Source: Planktotalea sp. (GTDB lineage Bacteria; Pseudomonadota; Alphaproteobacteria; Rhodobacterales; Rhodobacteraceae). From it: a stretch of DNA of 13,482 nt. Made by a program: the position numbers and the translations under genes. Numbering within the stretch: the stretch's first letter is position 1; every line of letters begins with the position of its first letter. The notes under the pieces were generated by a model. That model saw only the letters and a program-made list of their open reading frames with translations. It was not told where the DNA came from and did no database searches. Positions 7,244 to 13,482 of this stretch are shown in pieces. The stretch lies in contig JAHEGL010000081.1 of NCBI GenBank assembly GCA_024645145.1, positions 1 through 13,482 of the forward strand, read 5' to 3'.

Positions 7244-7816
7244 TCAGAGCAAATTAAGGCTTAGCGAAATTTCATCTGCTAGCTCTGCTGCATCGAAATC
7301 TTCACGTTCTGCCGACATGCGCAAGCCAAGAAGATCGGACTGATAACGCCGCGCAAGACGCGCTGGGCTTTGGTTACCTGATATTTTCTGTTGCTTTTGC
7401 GCCTGATCAAACAGGTCGGTAAAAAGAAGTTCCATTTGCTTTAGGTGCTGACCCGCCTGCTGCGCAAGGGGGTGGTTGCGCGCTTGCAGTTCAAGAACCG
7501 TTTTTGCAAGCATACAAGCCTTTGCGCCGATATGGGTGGTGCTTAGCACGGCGTGTGGGTGCATTTTTAAGGCTTCAAGCGGACCGTGTTTGGCAGCGAG
7601 CGCGCGCAGCCTAGTGGCCCCGTCTTTGGCGTACTTATCAAGCGCAAGACCGAACAAAGCGTCCTTTGAGCCAAATGCTGCATAAAAGCTGCCGGGGCGC
7701 ATGTTCAGGGCACCTTCAAGATCTTTGAGCGACGTACCTGCCCAACCTTGGCTCCAAAACACATCTCTTGCGCGCTCGATCAGCGCATCGCGGTCGTATT
7801 CTGGTTTACGGGGCAT
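7244..7816 (-). CDS. TetR-family transcriptional regulator
   Basis: This is a 190-residue one-component repressor. The N-terminal helix-turn-helix is clear: ALIERARDVFWSQGWAGTSL, then KDLEGALNMRPGSFYAAFGSK (about 11-51), with the family's G-SFY-AFGSK recognition-helix end. The C-terminal ligand-binding domain has a cysteine near residue 100 (GAKACMLAK), which could matter for sensing, but this is speculation. The start is ATG 7814-7816 with AGGTG 5 nt upstream; an in-frame TTG at 7846 falls inside the operator palindrome and is unlikely. It diverges from the AhpD-like gene across 99 bp containing two overlapping perfect palindromes, so it probably represses that gene and itself. The sequence resembles regulators of oxidative or electrophile stress genes, but the effector is unknown. 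Confidence 0.92.
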   Translation of the reverse strand: MPRKPEYDRDALIERARDVFWSQGWAGTSLKDLEGALNMRPGSFYAAFGSKDALFGLALDKYAKDGATRLRALAAKHGPLEALKMHPHAVLSTTHIGAKACMLAKTVLELQARNHPLAQQAGQHLKQMELLFTDLFDQAQKQQKISGNQSPARLARRYQSDLLGLRMSAEREDFDAAELADEISLSLNLL

Positions 7817-7841
7817 GTGATCACCTATTCTTGAACGTTTG

Positions 7842-7870
7842 CTCAATTATATAATTGAGTGATCACTCAA
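7842..7870. promoter_or_regulatory. Double palindromic operator, likely TetR site
   Basis: Two perfect palindromes overlap: CTCAATTATATAATTGAG (7842-7859, 18 bp) and TTGAGTGATCACTCAA (7855-7870, 16 bp). They share the half-site TTGAG, giving three half-sites. A TATAAT hexamer lies in the first palindrome on both strands, so a bound regulator would cover the -10 of one or both divergent promoters. The -35 positions are ambiguous. The site lies 26 bp before the tetR ATG and 45 bp before the AhpD-like ATG. Confidence 0.75.
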
Positions 7871-7915
7871 GAAAGCGTAAAGCAACTTTATCTTCAATCT
7901 TTTTAAGGAAAGTTC

Positions 7916-8443
7916 ATGACACCGTTCCATTCCCGCGATCTTGATACCGCGCCTGAGTCGTCAAAGCCGCTTTTGGAAAACTCTCAAAAAGCCTTTGGCC
8001 GTCTACCGGGCCTCCACAAGGTAATGTCTGAAAGTCCACAAGCGCTGGAAGGATATCAAGTGCTGCACAAGCTGTTTGCGGACACTGATTTCGATGCAGA
8101 TGAGCTGACAGTGGTTTGGCAAGCAATCAATGTTGAGCACGAGTGCCACTACTGCGTGCCTGCCCACACGGGAATTGCTAAGCGAATGAAAGTTGCTGAC
8201 GACATCATCGAAGCGCTGCGCACGTTCACAATCCAAATGGTACGCGGACGCGGCAACGTGAATGCTGCGCAGATGGCGGCATTTTTTGCAGCGGGCTACG
8301 CGCATCGCGCAGTCTTAGACGTTATTCTCGGGATCTCCCAAAAAACGATGTCAAACTATATTAATCACGTTGCAGAAACGCCACTCGATGCACCTGTCGA
8401 GCAATTTGCTTGGACGCGCGGTGATGCGCCACTCGCTGTTTAG
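7916..8443 (+). CDS. AhpD-like / carboxymuconolactone decarboxylase-family protein
   Basis: This is a 175-residue all-helical protein of the CMD/AhpD-like superfamily. The hallmark is the EHxCxYC motif: Glu74, His75, Cys77, Cys80 (CHYC) and His84. This is the redox-active CxxC plus acid/His arrangement of AhpD peroxidase-type members, not of true carboxymuconolactone decarboxylases. A thiol peroxidase or disulfide-exchange role in the cytosol is therefore the best guess; the substrate is unknown. The helical tail AAFFAAGYAHRAVLDVILGISQKTMSNY matches the family's conserved second half. The start is ATG 7916 with AAGGA 7 nt upstream. It diverges from tetR across the palindromic operator, the usual arrangement of a stress-induced AhpD-like gene under TetR control. 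A hairpin at 8465-8490 ends the transcript. Confidence 0.88.
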   Translation: MTPFHSRDLDTAPESSKPLLENSQKAFGRLPGLHKVMSESPQALEGYQVLHKLFADTDFDADELTVVWQAINVEHECHYCVPAHTGIAKRMKVADDIIEALRTFTIQMVRGRGNVNAAQMAAFFAAGYAHRAVLDVILGISQKTMSNYINHVAETPLDAPVEQFAWTRGDAPLAV

Positions 8444-8464
8444 ATTTGCAAGTTAGAACAACAA

Positions 8465-8490
8465 AGGGCGCGGCCTTGCGGCTGCGCCCT
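8465..8490. terminator. Hairpin between convergent AhpD-like gene and fabA
   Basis: An 11-bp GC-rich stem (AGGGCGCGGCC / GGCTGCGCCCT, one G-U or mismatch position) has a TTGC loop. On the minus strand it is followed by TTTGTTGTT, fitting a terminator for fabA; the plus-strand side is less T-rich. It lies 32 bp past the fabA stop, so fabA would be transcribed alone. Confidence 0.65.
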
Positions 8491-8522
8491 AGCTTGATCT
8501 TGGATCATTTGAGTAGTGGGCT

Positions 8523-9032
8523 TTAACTCTCGCTCAGCGCCACCTTCATCCCCGTAACCTCGTAAATCACCTCACCATCCGCCTCAACGATCCCATCAGC
8601 GACACCCATAGTCAAACGACGCGTCTGGATCGCCTTGGTGAAATCAATCTTATACGTCAGCATCTTACGATCAGGGCGCACCATCCCCTTCAGCTTTACC
8701 TCACCCACGCCCAGCGCATAGCCGCGCCCTTGCCAGCCGCGCCAGCCGAGGTTGAAGCCCGTCAATTGCCATAGACCATCAAGGCCCAAACAGCCGGGCA
8801 TGATCGGGTTGCCGGGGAAATGGCAGTCAAAGAACCACAAATCAGGGGTGATATCGAACTCCGCCACGATGTGCCCTTTGCCATGCGCGCCACCATCGCC
8901 GGAGCAATCGGTGATGCGGTCCATCATCAACATGGGGGGCGCTGGAAGCTGGGCGTTGCCCTCACCAAACAGCTCGCCGCGGGCGCATTTGAGAAGGTCA
9001 TCTTTGTCAAAGCTGCTGGGAAAATCGGACAT
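8523..9032 (-). CDS. fabA: 3-hydroxydecanoyl-ACP dehydratase/isomerase FabA
   Basis: This 169-residue hot-dog-fold enzyme dehydrates 3-hydroxydecanoyl-ACP and isomerises trans-2- to cis-3-decenoyl-ACP, the branch point to unsaturated fatty acids. The active-site His71 ([14 protein letters not shown]) and Asp85 (CLGLDGLWQ) match E. coli FabA. Also typical are the N-terminal [27 protein letters not shown] and GVGEVKLKG. The start is ATG 9030-9032, because GGAG lies 5 nt upstream and the length then equals the family norm. An ATG 7 codons upstream (9053) has a badly spaced ribosome-binding site. fabA diverges from irr and is cut off from fabB by three genes and a hairpin, whereas in relatives the two are usually adjacent. 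Confidence 0.96.
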   Translation of the reverse strand: MSDFPSSFDKDDLLKCARGELFGEGNAQLPAPPMLMMDRITDCSGDGGAHGKGHIVAEFDITPDLWFFDCHFPGNPIMPGCLGLDGLWQLTGFNLGWRGWQGRGYALGVGEVKLKGMVRPDRKMLTYKIDFTKAIQTRRLTMGVADGIVEADGEVIYEVTGMKVALSES

Positions 9033-9125
9033 GTTGGCTCCAGTATTAAGCATGTTTCCCCATCTCTATCACCCGTGCCCAAGCGCGTGCAAGTGAACCA
9101 AAGTGCACAACTGCGCAGGAGATGA

Positions 9126-9155
9126 TTGAAAATGGTGCGCAAAATGGCATATATG
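9126..9155 (+). promoter_or_regulatory. Candidate sigma70 promoter for irr
   Basis: TTGAAA (9126-9131) and TATATG (9150-9155) are 18 bp apart (17 bp if ATATAT is used), about 26 bp before the irr ATG. The 149-bp fabA-irr gap must also contain the fabA promoter on the other strand; TTGCAC is visible there but with a weak -10. I could not identify an iron-control element. Confidence 0.5.
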
Positions 9156-9181
9156 AGAGTGAGCCAACAGTAGGACGATCC

Positions 9182-9613
9182 ATGACAGATGTTTTGAGCC
9201 AGCACGAAAACCGCGCATCCGATTGGCTGTCGCGTGGCGGATTGCGCCCGACGCGGCAGCGTTTGGCCTTGGCGGATCTGCTGGTTGGCGACGGCAAGAA
9301 CCGCCATGTGACGGCTGAAAGCCTGTTTGCGTCGGCAAAAGGGCAGGGCGAGAGCGTGTCGCTTGCGACTGTGTATAACACCCTTCGTGCTTTCTGCGAT
9401 GTGGGTCTGGTGCAAGAAGTCACTGTCGATGGCTCCAAGAGCTATTTTGACACAAACACCCACGATCACCCCCATTTTTATTGGGAAGATGAGGGTCGCC
9501 TGAGTGATGCTCACGCAAGTGATCTCGTCATTGCAGCCTTGCCCGATGCGCCAGAGGGCATGGAAATTGCCAAGGTGGATGTCGTGATCCGTCTACGCAA
9601 AAAAGGCGAATAA
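9182..9613 (+). CDS. irr: Fur-family iron response regulator Irr
   Basis: This is a 143-residue Fur-superfamily DNA-binding protein. The winged-helix N-terminus contains LRPTRQRLALADLL, then HVTAESLFASA, and the recognition helix SVSLATVYNTLRAFCDVGLV (about 59-78). The dimerisation half has the His-rich segment THDHPHFYWEDEG (His94, His96, His98), which in Irr proteins is the heme/metal-responsive region. The C-terminal cysteine motifs of zinc-binding Fur are absent, which supports Irr over Fur. Irr accumulates under iron limitation in alphaproteobacteria and controls heme synthesis and iron homeostasis genes. The start is ATG 9182 with AGGA 6 nt upstream; the frame is open further upstream but without family support. 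Its divergence from fabA is a recurring alphaproteobacterial arrangement (from memory). The next gene starts 6 nt after its stop. Confidence 0.92.
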   Translation: MTDVLSQHENRASDWLSRGGLRPTRQRLALADLLVGDGKNRHVTAESLFASAKGQGESVSLATVYNTLRAFCDVGLVQEVTVDGSKSYFDTNTHDHPHFYWEDEGRLSDAHASDLVIAALPDAPEGMEIAKVDVVIRLRKKGE

Positions 9614-9619
9614 AGCAGA

Positions 9620-10606
9620 GTGCGCGCTATTGGTTACAGTGCATTTGGCAGAGCGTCAGACGTCCTCTCTCTGCATAATCTAGAAATGCCAGAACCCGCC
9701 GCTGGCGAGGTACGCGTGAAGCTTACCTATTCCGGTGTGAACCCGTCTGATGCGAAAGCGCGATCTGGCACGCGGCCCGGTGTGGTGAAGCCTGCGTTTG
9801 ATTTGGTGATTCCGCACTCTGATGGGTCAGGTGTCATTGACGCCGTGGGCGCTGGCGTGGATCCCGCGCGCGTCGGTCAGCGTGTTTGGGTCTGGAACGG
9901 CCAATGGCAGCGCGCGTTTGGCACGGCTGCTGAAGCGATTTGCCTACCCTCGGAGCAGGCTGTGTCGTTGCCTGATGGTGTATCTGACGAAGCCGGCGCA
10001 ACGCTTGGAATTCCTGGCCTAACCGCTGCACATGCGGTGTTCGGCGGTGGCGACATTACTGGTCAGACCTTGCTTGTTTCTGGCGGTGCTGGCGCGGTTG
10101 GTCATAATGCGGTGCAGCTCGCCAAGTGGGGCGGCGCGACAGTGATCGCGACTGCATCGCCAAGCGCGTTCGAGAGGGTCAAAGCAGCGGGTGCTGATCA
10201 TGTTTTGGATTACCGCGCTGATGATATTGCCACACAAATTCTGTCGCTGACCAGTGGGATAGGCGTCGACCGTGCTGTCGAAGTCGAGTTTGGCGTCAAC
10301 GCTCCATTGCTCGCTGAGGTCGTGCGCGCGAATGGTGTGATCGCAGCTTACGGATCTCAACTTGATATGGCTCCGACTTTGCCGTTTGGCCCATTCCTGT
10401 TCAAAGCGATCATGATTGATATTGTTCTGATTTATATCCTAGAAGCCGCCCCGCGCGCGGTGGCGATTGATAAATTGCACAGCGCTTTGCAAGCGTCAGC
10501 ATTGATCCCTGCGATTCACAAAGTCTTGCCATTGGAAGAGGCCGCTCGTGCGCATGAGCGTGTGATGACGACGGGTCGAAATGGCGCGGTCTTGTTGAAA
10601 ATCTAA
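9620..10606 (+). CDS. Zinc-less MDR oxidoreductase, quinone oxidoreductase (QOR) type
   Basis: This is a 328-residue medium-chain dehydrogenase/reductase. The N-terminal GroES-like half contains MRAIGYSAFG, then EVRVKLTYSGVNPSDAKARSG. The Rossmann half has the NADPH-binding GGAGAVGHNAVQLAK (165 onward). The structural and catalytic zinc cysteines of alcohol dehydrogenases are missing, placing it with the quinone oxidoreductase/zeta-crystallin group, which reduce quinones or other electrophilic carbonyls with NADPH. The start is GTG 9620, 6 nt after the irr stop, with only a weak ribosome-binding site; translation may be coupled to irr. Sharing a transcript with irr is inferred from spacing. 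The exact substrate cannot be read from sequence. Confidence 0.88.
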   Translation: MRAIGYSAFGRASDVLSLHNLEMPEPAAGEVRVKLTYSGVNPSDAKARSGTRPGVVKPAFDLVIPHSDGSGVIDAVGAGVDPARVGQRVWVWNGQWQRAFGTAAEAICLPSEQAVSLPDGVSDEAGATLGIPGLTAAHAVFGGGDITGQTLLVSGGAGAVGHNAVQLAKWGGATVIATASPSAFERVKAAGADHVLDYRADDIATQILSLTSGIGVDRAVEVEFGVNAPLLAEVVRANGVIAAYGSQLDMAPTLPFGPFLFKAIMIDIVLIYILEAAPRAVAIDKLHSALQASALIPAIHKVLPLEEAARAHERVMTTGRNGAVLLKI

Positions 10607-10664
10607 ACTATCGCCTCTTGCTCCCCCCACATGCGCGCGCCATGGTGTCGCGAATTGGGAGAGA

Positions 10665-11918
10665 ATGATGACTATCAAAATATGTGTGTTTGACGCTTAT
10701 GGAACTTTGTTCGACGTGGGCGCAGCGGCGCGTATTGCAGCGGGTGAAGAAGGTCGCGATGCTTTGGCCGCAAAGTGGCCCGAAGTCGCAGAGTATTGGC
10801 GTCAAAAACAGTTGCAATACACTTGGCTGCGAGCCGTAACGGACAATCACACAGATTTTTGGAGTGTGACCAAAGACGGGCTTGATTGGGCGTTAGAGCG
10901 CACGGGATTGGGAGAAGATCTGGAGCTGCGCGAACGGCTTTTGGCGCTCTATTGGGAGCTACAAGTTTATAAAGAAGTTCCGATGATGCTGGCACAGCTC
11001 AAAGCGGCTGGTTTGCAAACTGCTATATTGTCCAATGGCGCGCCCGATATGCTTGATGGTGCCGTGAGCTCTGCGGGAATTGAAACCTATCTTGATGCGG
11101 TTCTATCCGTCGAAGATGTTGGCGTGCATTTCGAAGATGCGGGCGCTGGACTACCAATTTTGTGTTTGTCGGGGCTCACGCGCGACGCTCGTGATTTTGA
11201 GTACGTGATACCCCATCTCACAGGCTGTCGTGTCATCCGGCTTGATTACCGTGGGCGCGGCAAATCAGATTGGGCACCCGATCCGATGAGCTACAATCTG
11301 CAACGCGAAGCGCTGGATGCTATTGAGTTGCTCGACCATCTGGGGCTTGAAAAGGTCGCTGTGCTCGGAACGTCGCGCGGTGGCCTGATCGCAATGGGTC
11401 TTGCGGCGACGCTTAAAGAGCGTTTGCTCGGCGTCGCGCTAAATGACATTGGGCCAGAGCTTGATCCAAAAGGCTTGGACGCGATCATGGTCTATTTGGG
11501 CGTAAAGCCTCGTGCAAACACACTGGCAGAGGCCTCAGCAGGGCTCGCGTATGTAATGCGAGAGAAATTCCTGAACGTCCCGCAAAGCCGTTGGGACCAA
11601 GAGGTTGCGAAGTTCTTTGTGCAGACCGACGATGGCCTTGCGCTCAGCTATGACCCAAAATTGCGCGATGCGGTTGAGGTTGCGAGCCAAGCAGACATGC
11701 CAGATCTTTGGCCATTCTTCGATGCTTTGGCGGGTTTGCCTTGCGCAATTATACGAGGGGCAAATTCTGATCTATTGGCCCAAACCACCTACGATGAAAT
11801 GATGATCCGCCTGCCGGACGCCCATGGCGTTGTGGTCAAAGATCGCGCGCATGTGCCATTTTTGGATGAACCCGAAGCGGTTGAAGCCCTGCAAGGTTGG
11901 ATAGGGGATATGACATGA
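10665..11918 (+). CDS. Fusion: truncated type-II haloacid dehalogenase + alpha/beta hydrolase
   Basis: This 417-residue protein joins parts of two normally separate enzymes. Residues 1-154 match type-II (L-2-)haloacid dehalogenases of the HAD superfamily: nucleophile Asp10 (VFDAYGTLFD), the helical cap, motif II ILSNGAPDML (Ser123-Asn124) and LSVEDVGV. The sequence then switches where the family continues into its K-P motif. The catalytic Lys and the final acidic/Asn motif, about the last 70 residues, are missing. From 155 on it is an alpha/beta hydrolase: FEDAGAGLPILCLSGL, RLDYRGRGKSDW, nucleophile elbow GTSRGG (Ser237), Asp369 (GANSDLL) and His396 (DRAHVPFL), so that triad is intact. The HAD part probably has no dehalogenase activity and the hydrolase probably works. 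The start is ATG 10665, or better-spaced ATG 10668 (GGGAG 6 nt upstream). The stop overlaps the next start (ATGA). Confidence 0.88.
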   Translation: MMTIKICVFDAYGTLFDVGAAARIAAGEEGRDALAAKWPEVAEYWRQKQLQYTWLRAVTDNHTDFWSVTKDGLDWALERTGLGEDLELRERLLALYWELQVYKEVPMMLAQLKAAGLQTAILSNGAPDMLDGAVSSAGIETYLDAVLSVEDVGVHFEDAGAGLPILCLSGLTRDARDFEYVIPHLTGCRVIRLDYRGRGKSDWAPDPMSYNLQREALDAIELLDHLGLEKVAVLGTSRGGLIAMGLAATLKERLLGVALNDIGPELDPKGLDAIMVYLGVKPRANTLAEASAGLAYVMREKFLNVPQSRWDQEVAKFFVQTDDGLALSYDPKLRDAVEVASQADMPDLWPFFDALAGLPCAIIRGANSDLLAQTTYDEMMIRLPDAHGVVVKDRAHVPFLDEPEAVEALQGWIGDMT

Positions 11919-12886
11919 ACATTGAGATGATCCGCGCTGCCCAGAAGCGTGGCCAAGGCCATGTGCGCTATACGCCCATACTTTCTTCGCCCTTTTTGGA
12001 TGACATCGCCGGGCGTCGCCTGTTTTTGAAAGCGGAGTGTTTACAGCATACGGGCAGCTTCAAATTTCGCGGCGGTTGGTCGGCTTTGTCAGGCATGGAT
12101 GCAGAGCTGCGCGCCAAAGGTGTCATTGCATTTTCCAGTGGCAATCATGCGCAAGGTGTTGCTTTGGCCGCCAAAATGCATGGCAGTCATTCTGTTATTA
12201 TTATGCCAGCCGATGCACCACGGGTGAAAATCGAAAATACCAAAGCGCTGGGCGCTGAGGTGGTGCTTTACGATCGAGAAACTGAAGACCGCGATGTGAT
12301 AGGGGACCGCTTATCTGAAGAACGCGGTTTAACGTTGGTTAAACCTTTTGATGAGCCTTTGGTCATCGCGGGGCAAGGCACCTGTGGTTTAGAAATAGCA
12401 GAGCAGGCGCTAGAGCACGCGATCAAAGACGCCGAAGTGATCACCTGTTGTGGAGGCGGCGGTCTCACATCTGGTATTGCAATGGCGCTGGAGGCAGAGC
12501 AGCCAAGTTTTAAAGTGCGCCCCGCTGAGCCGGAAGGCTTTGACGATGTGGCCCGCTCGCTGCGCGAGGGTACGATACAGCGCAACAGTGCGATGACTGG
12601 CTCCATTTGTGATGCGATCATCACGCCGCAACCTGGTGATTTAACGTTTCCCATCATGAAGCGACTGTGCGGCGCAGGCTTTGTCGTCACAGAAGACGAG
12701 TGTCTGCGCGCTATGGCGCTCGCGTTCGAGCGGTTGCGCGTTGTGATTGAACCGGGTGGCGCGGCCGCTTTGGCAGCGGCGCTCTTTCATGGAAATGAGC
12801 TGAATTCTGATACAGTGATTGTGACAGCGTCAGGTGGAAATGTTGACAAAGCCGTATTTGAACGCGCTTTGGCAACTTTGGAGTAA
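11915..12886 (+). CDS. PLP-dependent threonine/serine dehydratase-family enzyme
   Basis: This is a 323-residue fold-type II PLP enzyme. The cofactor lysine is Lys50 in HTGSFKFRGG. The substrate/phosphate loops SSGNHAQGVALAAK and CCGGGGLTSGIAMAL and the C-terminal TASGGN are all typical. Members deaminate L-threonine or L-serine to 2-oxo acids; the short form without an ACT regulatory domain fits catabolic threonine dehydratase, serine dehydratase or serine racemase, which cannot be separated here. The start ATG 11915 overlaps the preceding stop by 4 nt (ATGA) with AGGGGA 6 nt upstream, so it is translationally coupled to the fusion gene. An in-frame TTG at 11897 is rejected. The next gene begins 6 nt downstream, so all three likely form one operon. 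Confidence 0.92.
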   Translation: MNIEMIRAAQKRGQGHVRYTPILSSPFLDDIAGRRLFLKAECLQHTGSFKFRGGWSALSGMDAELRAKGVIAFSSGNHAQGVALAAKMHGSHSVIIMPADAPRVKIENTKALGAEVVLYDRETEDRDVIGDRLSEERGLTLVKPFDEPLVIAGQGTCGLEIAEQALEHAIKDAEVITCCGGGGLTSGIAMALEAEQPSFKVRPAEPEGFDDVARSLREGTIQRNSAMTGSICDAIITPQPGDLTFPIMKRLCGAGFVVTEDECLRAMALAFERLRVVIEPGGAAALAAALFHGNELNSDTVIVTASGGNVDKAVFERALATLE

Positions 12887-12892
12887 GAACAT

Positions 12893-13482
12893 ATGTTACG
12901 AGCTCGCGTTGCCAGTTTTAACGTCAAAAACCTGATCGGGCCGGAACAGGAATACTACAAGTTCCAGCAATATACCGAAGAAGAATATGCGTGGAAATCT
13001 GACTGGCTGGCAGAACAGCTTGTAACGATGGATGCAGATATTGTTGGGTTTCAGGAAATTTTCGAGGAAGCCGCCCTAAGAGACGTGATCGAGGCTGCGG
13101 ATGAGATTGGGGCGGAGAGCAATGAAGTTTCTGTGCCTGACCGCTCTAAACGCTATCGCAAACGCGCGATTTTTCGCAAACTCAGCTACACTGGCTATGA
13201 TGATGCGGCGCTTGCGTTTGCGCCGAACGTAAATGACGGGGAAGCGGGGCATCGCCGGCCCGGCGTTGCACTTCTTTCGCGCTTTGGATTTGAAGGCACG
13301 CCCGAGGTGATCCAAGAGTTAAAGACGCCGTTGGATATTCCGTTCCAAGACTTTGATGGGGGCGATGGTGGGTATTATCGTGTATCGCGCCTGTCGCGTC
13401 CAATTTTGAAAGCGCGAATTCCGATGGGCCGTGAAGTGGTCACGGTCTTTAACACGCACCTCAAGTCCAAGTTTGGTGAATT
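12893..13482 (+). CDS. Endonuclease/exonuclease/phosphatase-family protein, 5' part
   Basis: 196 codons are visible before the window ends, starting at ATG 12893 with GGAG 9 nt upstream. The EEP superfamily (DNase I-like) fold is indicated by VASFNVKNL (metal/phosphate-site Asn10), ADIVGFQEIFE (metal-binding Glu55), RRPGVALLSRF and VVTVFNTHLKSK (Asn187, His189). Members are Mg2+-dependent phosphodiesterases acting on nucleic acids, phosphoinositides or sphingomyelin; there is no signal peptide, so a cytosolic role is more likely. The remaining catalytic Asp/His motifs expected in the C-terminal half are outside the window. It follows the dehydratase by 6 nt and is probably co-transcribed with it. 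Substrate unknown. Confidence 0.85.
   Translation, partial: MLRARVASFNVKNLIGPEQEYYKFQQYTEEEYAWKSDWLAEQLVTMDADIVGFQEIFEEAALRDVIEAADEIGAESNEVSVPDRSKRYRKRAIFRKLSYTGYDDAALAFAPNVNDGEAGHRRPGVALLSRFGFEGTPEVIQELKTPLDIPFQDFDGGDGGYYRVSRLSRPILKARIPMGREVVTVFNTHLKSKFGE

Overview
The window looks like chromosomal DNA of a marine alphaproteobacterium of the Rhodobacterales (Roseobacter group). The evidence is the gene content and order: miaB next to phoH, an irr-type Fur regulator divergent from fabA, the anaerobic-type unsaturated fatty acid genes fabA/fabB with fabI, and a GGGGC-TCT-GCCCC / CCCCCGGAGT intergenic element of a kind I associate with this group. Base composition looks moderate by eye; I did not compute it. 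No rRNA, tRNA, CRISPR array, transposase or phage gene was seen.

Layout. (1) 1-3114, minus strand: miaB (tRNA methylthiolation), then a small cell-envelope pair (an OmpA-C-domain protein and a lipoprotein sharing a paralogous cysteine-containing module), an intrinsic terminator, and the 5' part of phoH leaving the window. The OmpA-like gene is frameshifted by an exact 8-bp tandem duplication; removing one copy restores a 214-residue protein. (2) 3259-4128, plus strand: a cytosolic protein, possibly glycosyltransferase-like, converging on fabI across a GC-rich hairpin element. (3) 4220-9032: fabI and fabB in one minus-strand unit, and fabA 2.3 kb away. Between fabB and fabA sit three genes: a crotonase-family enzyme, a TetR regulator and a CxxC AhpD/carboxymuconolactone-decarboxylase-like protein. 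The last two diverge from a region with two overlapping perfect palindromes that is a likely TetR operator. (4) 9182-13482, plus strand: irr, a zinc-less quinone oxidoreductase-type MDR, a haloacid-dehalogenase/alpha-beta-hydrolase fusion, a PLP threonine/serine dehydratase overlapping it by 4 nt, and the 5' part of an endonuclease/exonuclease/phosphatase-family gene.

How it fits together. FabA makes and isomerises the C10 unsaturated intermediate, FabB elongates it and FabI completes each elongation cycle. Irr, divergent from fabA, places iron/heme-responsive control beside membrane lipid synthesis. The tetR-ahpD-like pair looks like a self-contained stress-response cassette.

The observations most worth a second look are the 8-bp duplication in the OmpA-like gene, the module shared by the two envelope proteins, the HAD-hydrolase fusion that lacks the dehalogenase C-terminal motifs, the split fabA/fabB arrangement, and the double palindrome at tetR. 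I see no clear candidate for a wholly new multi-gene system.
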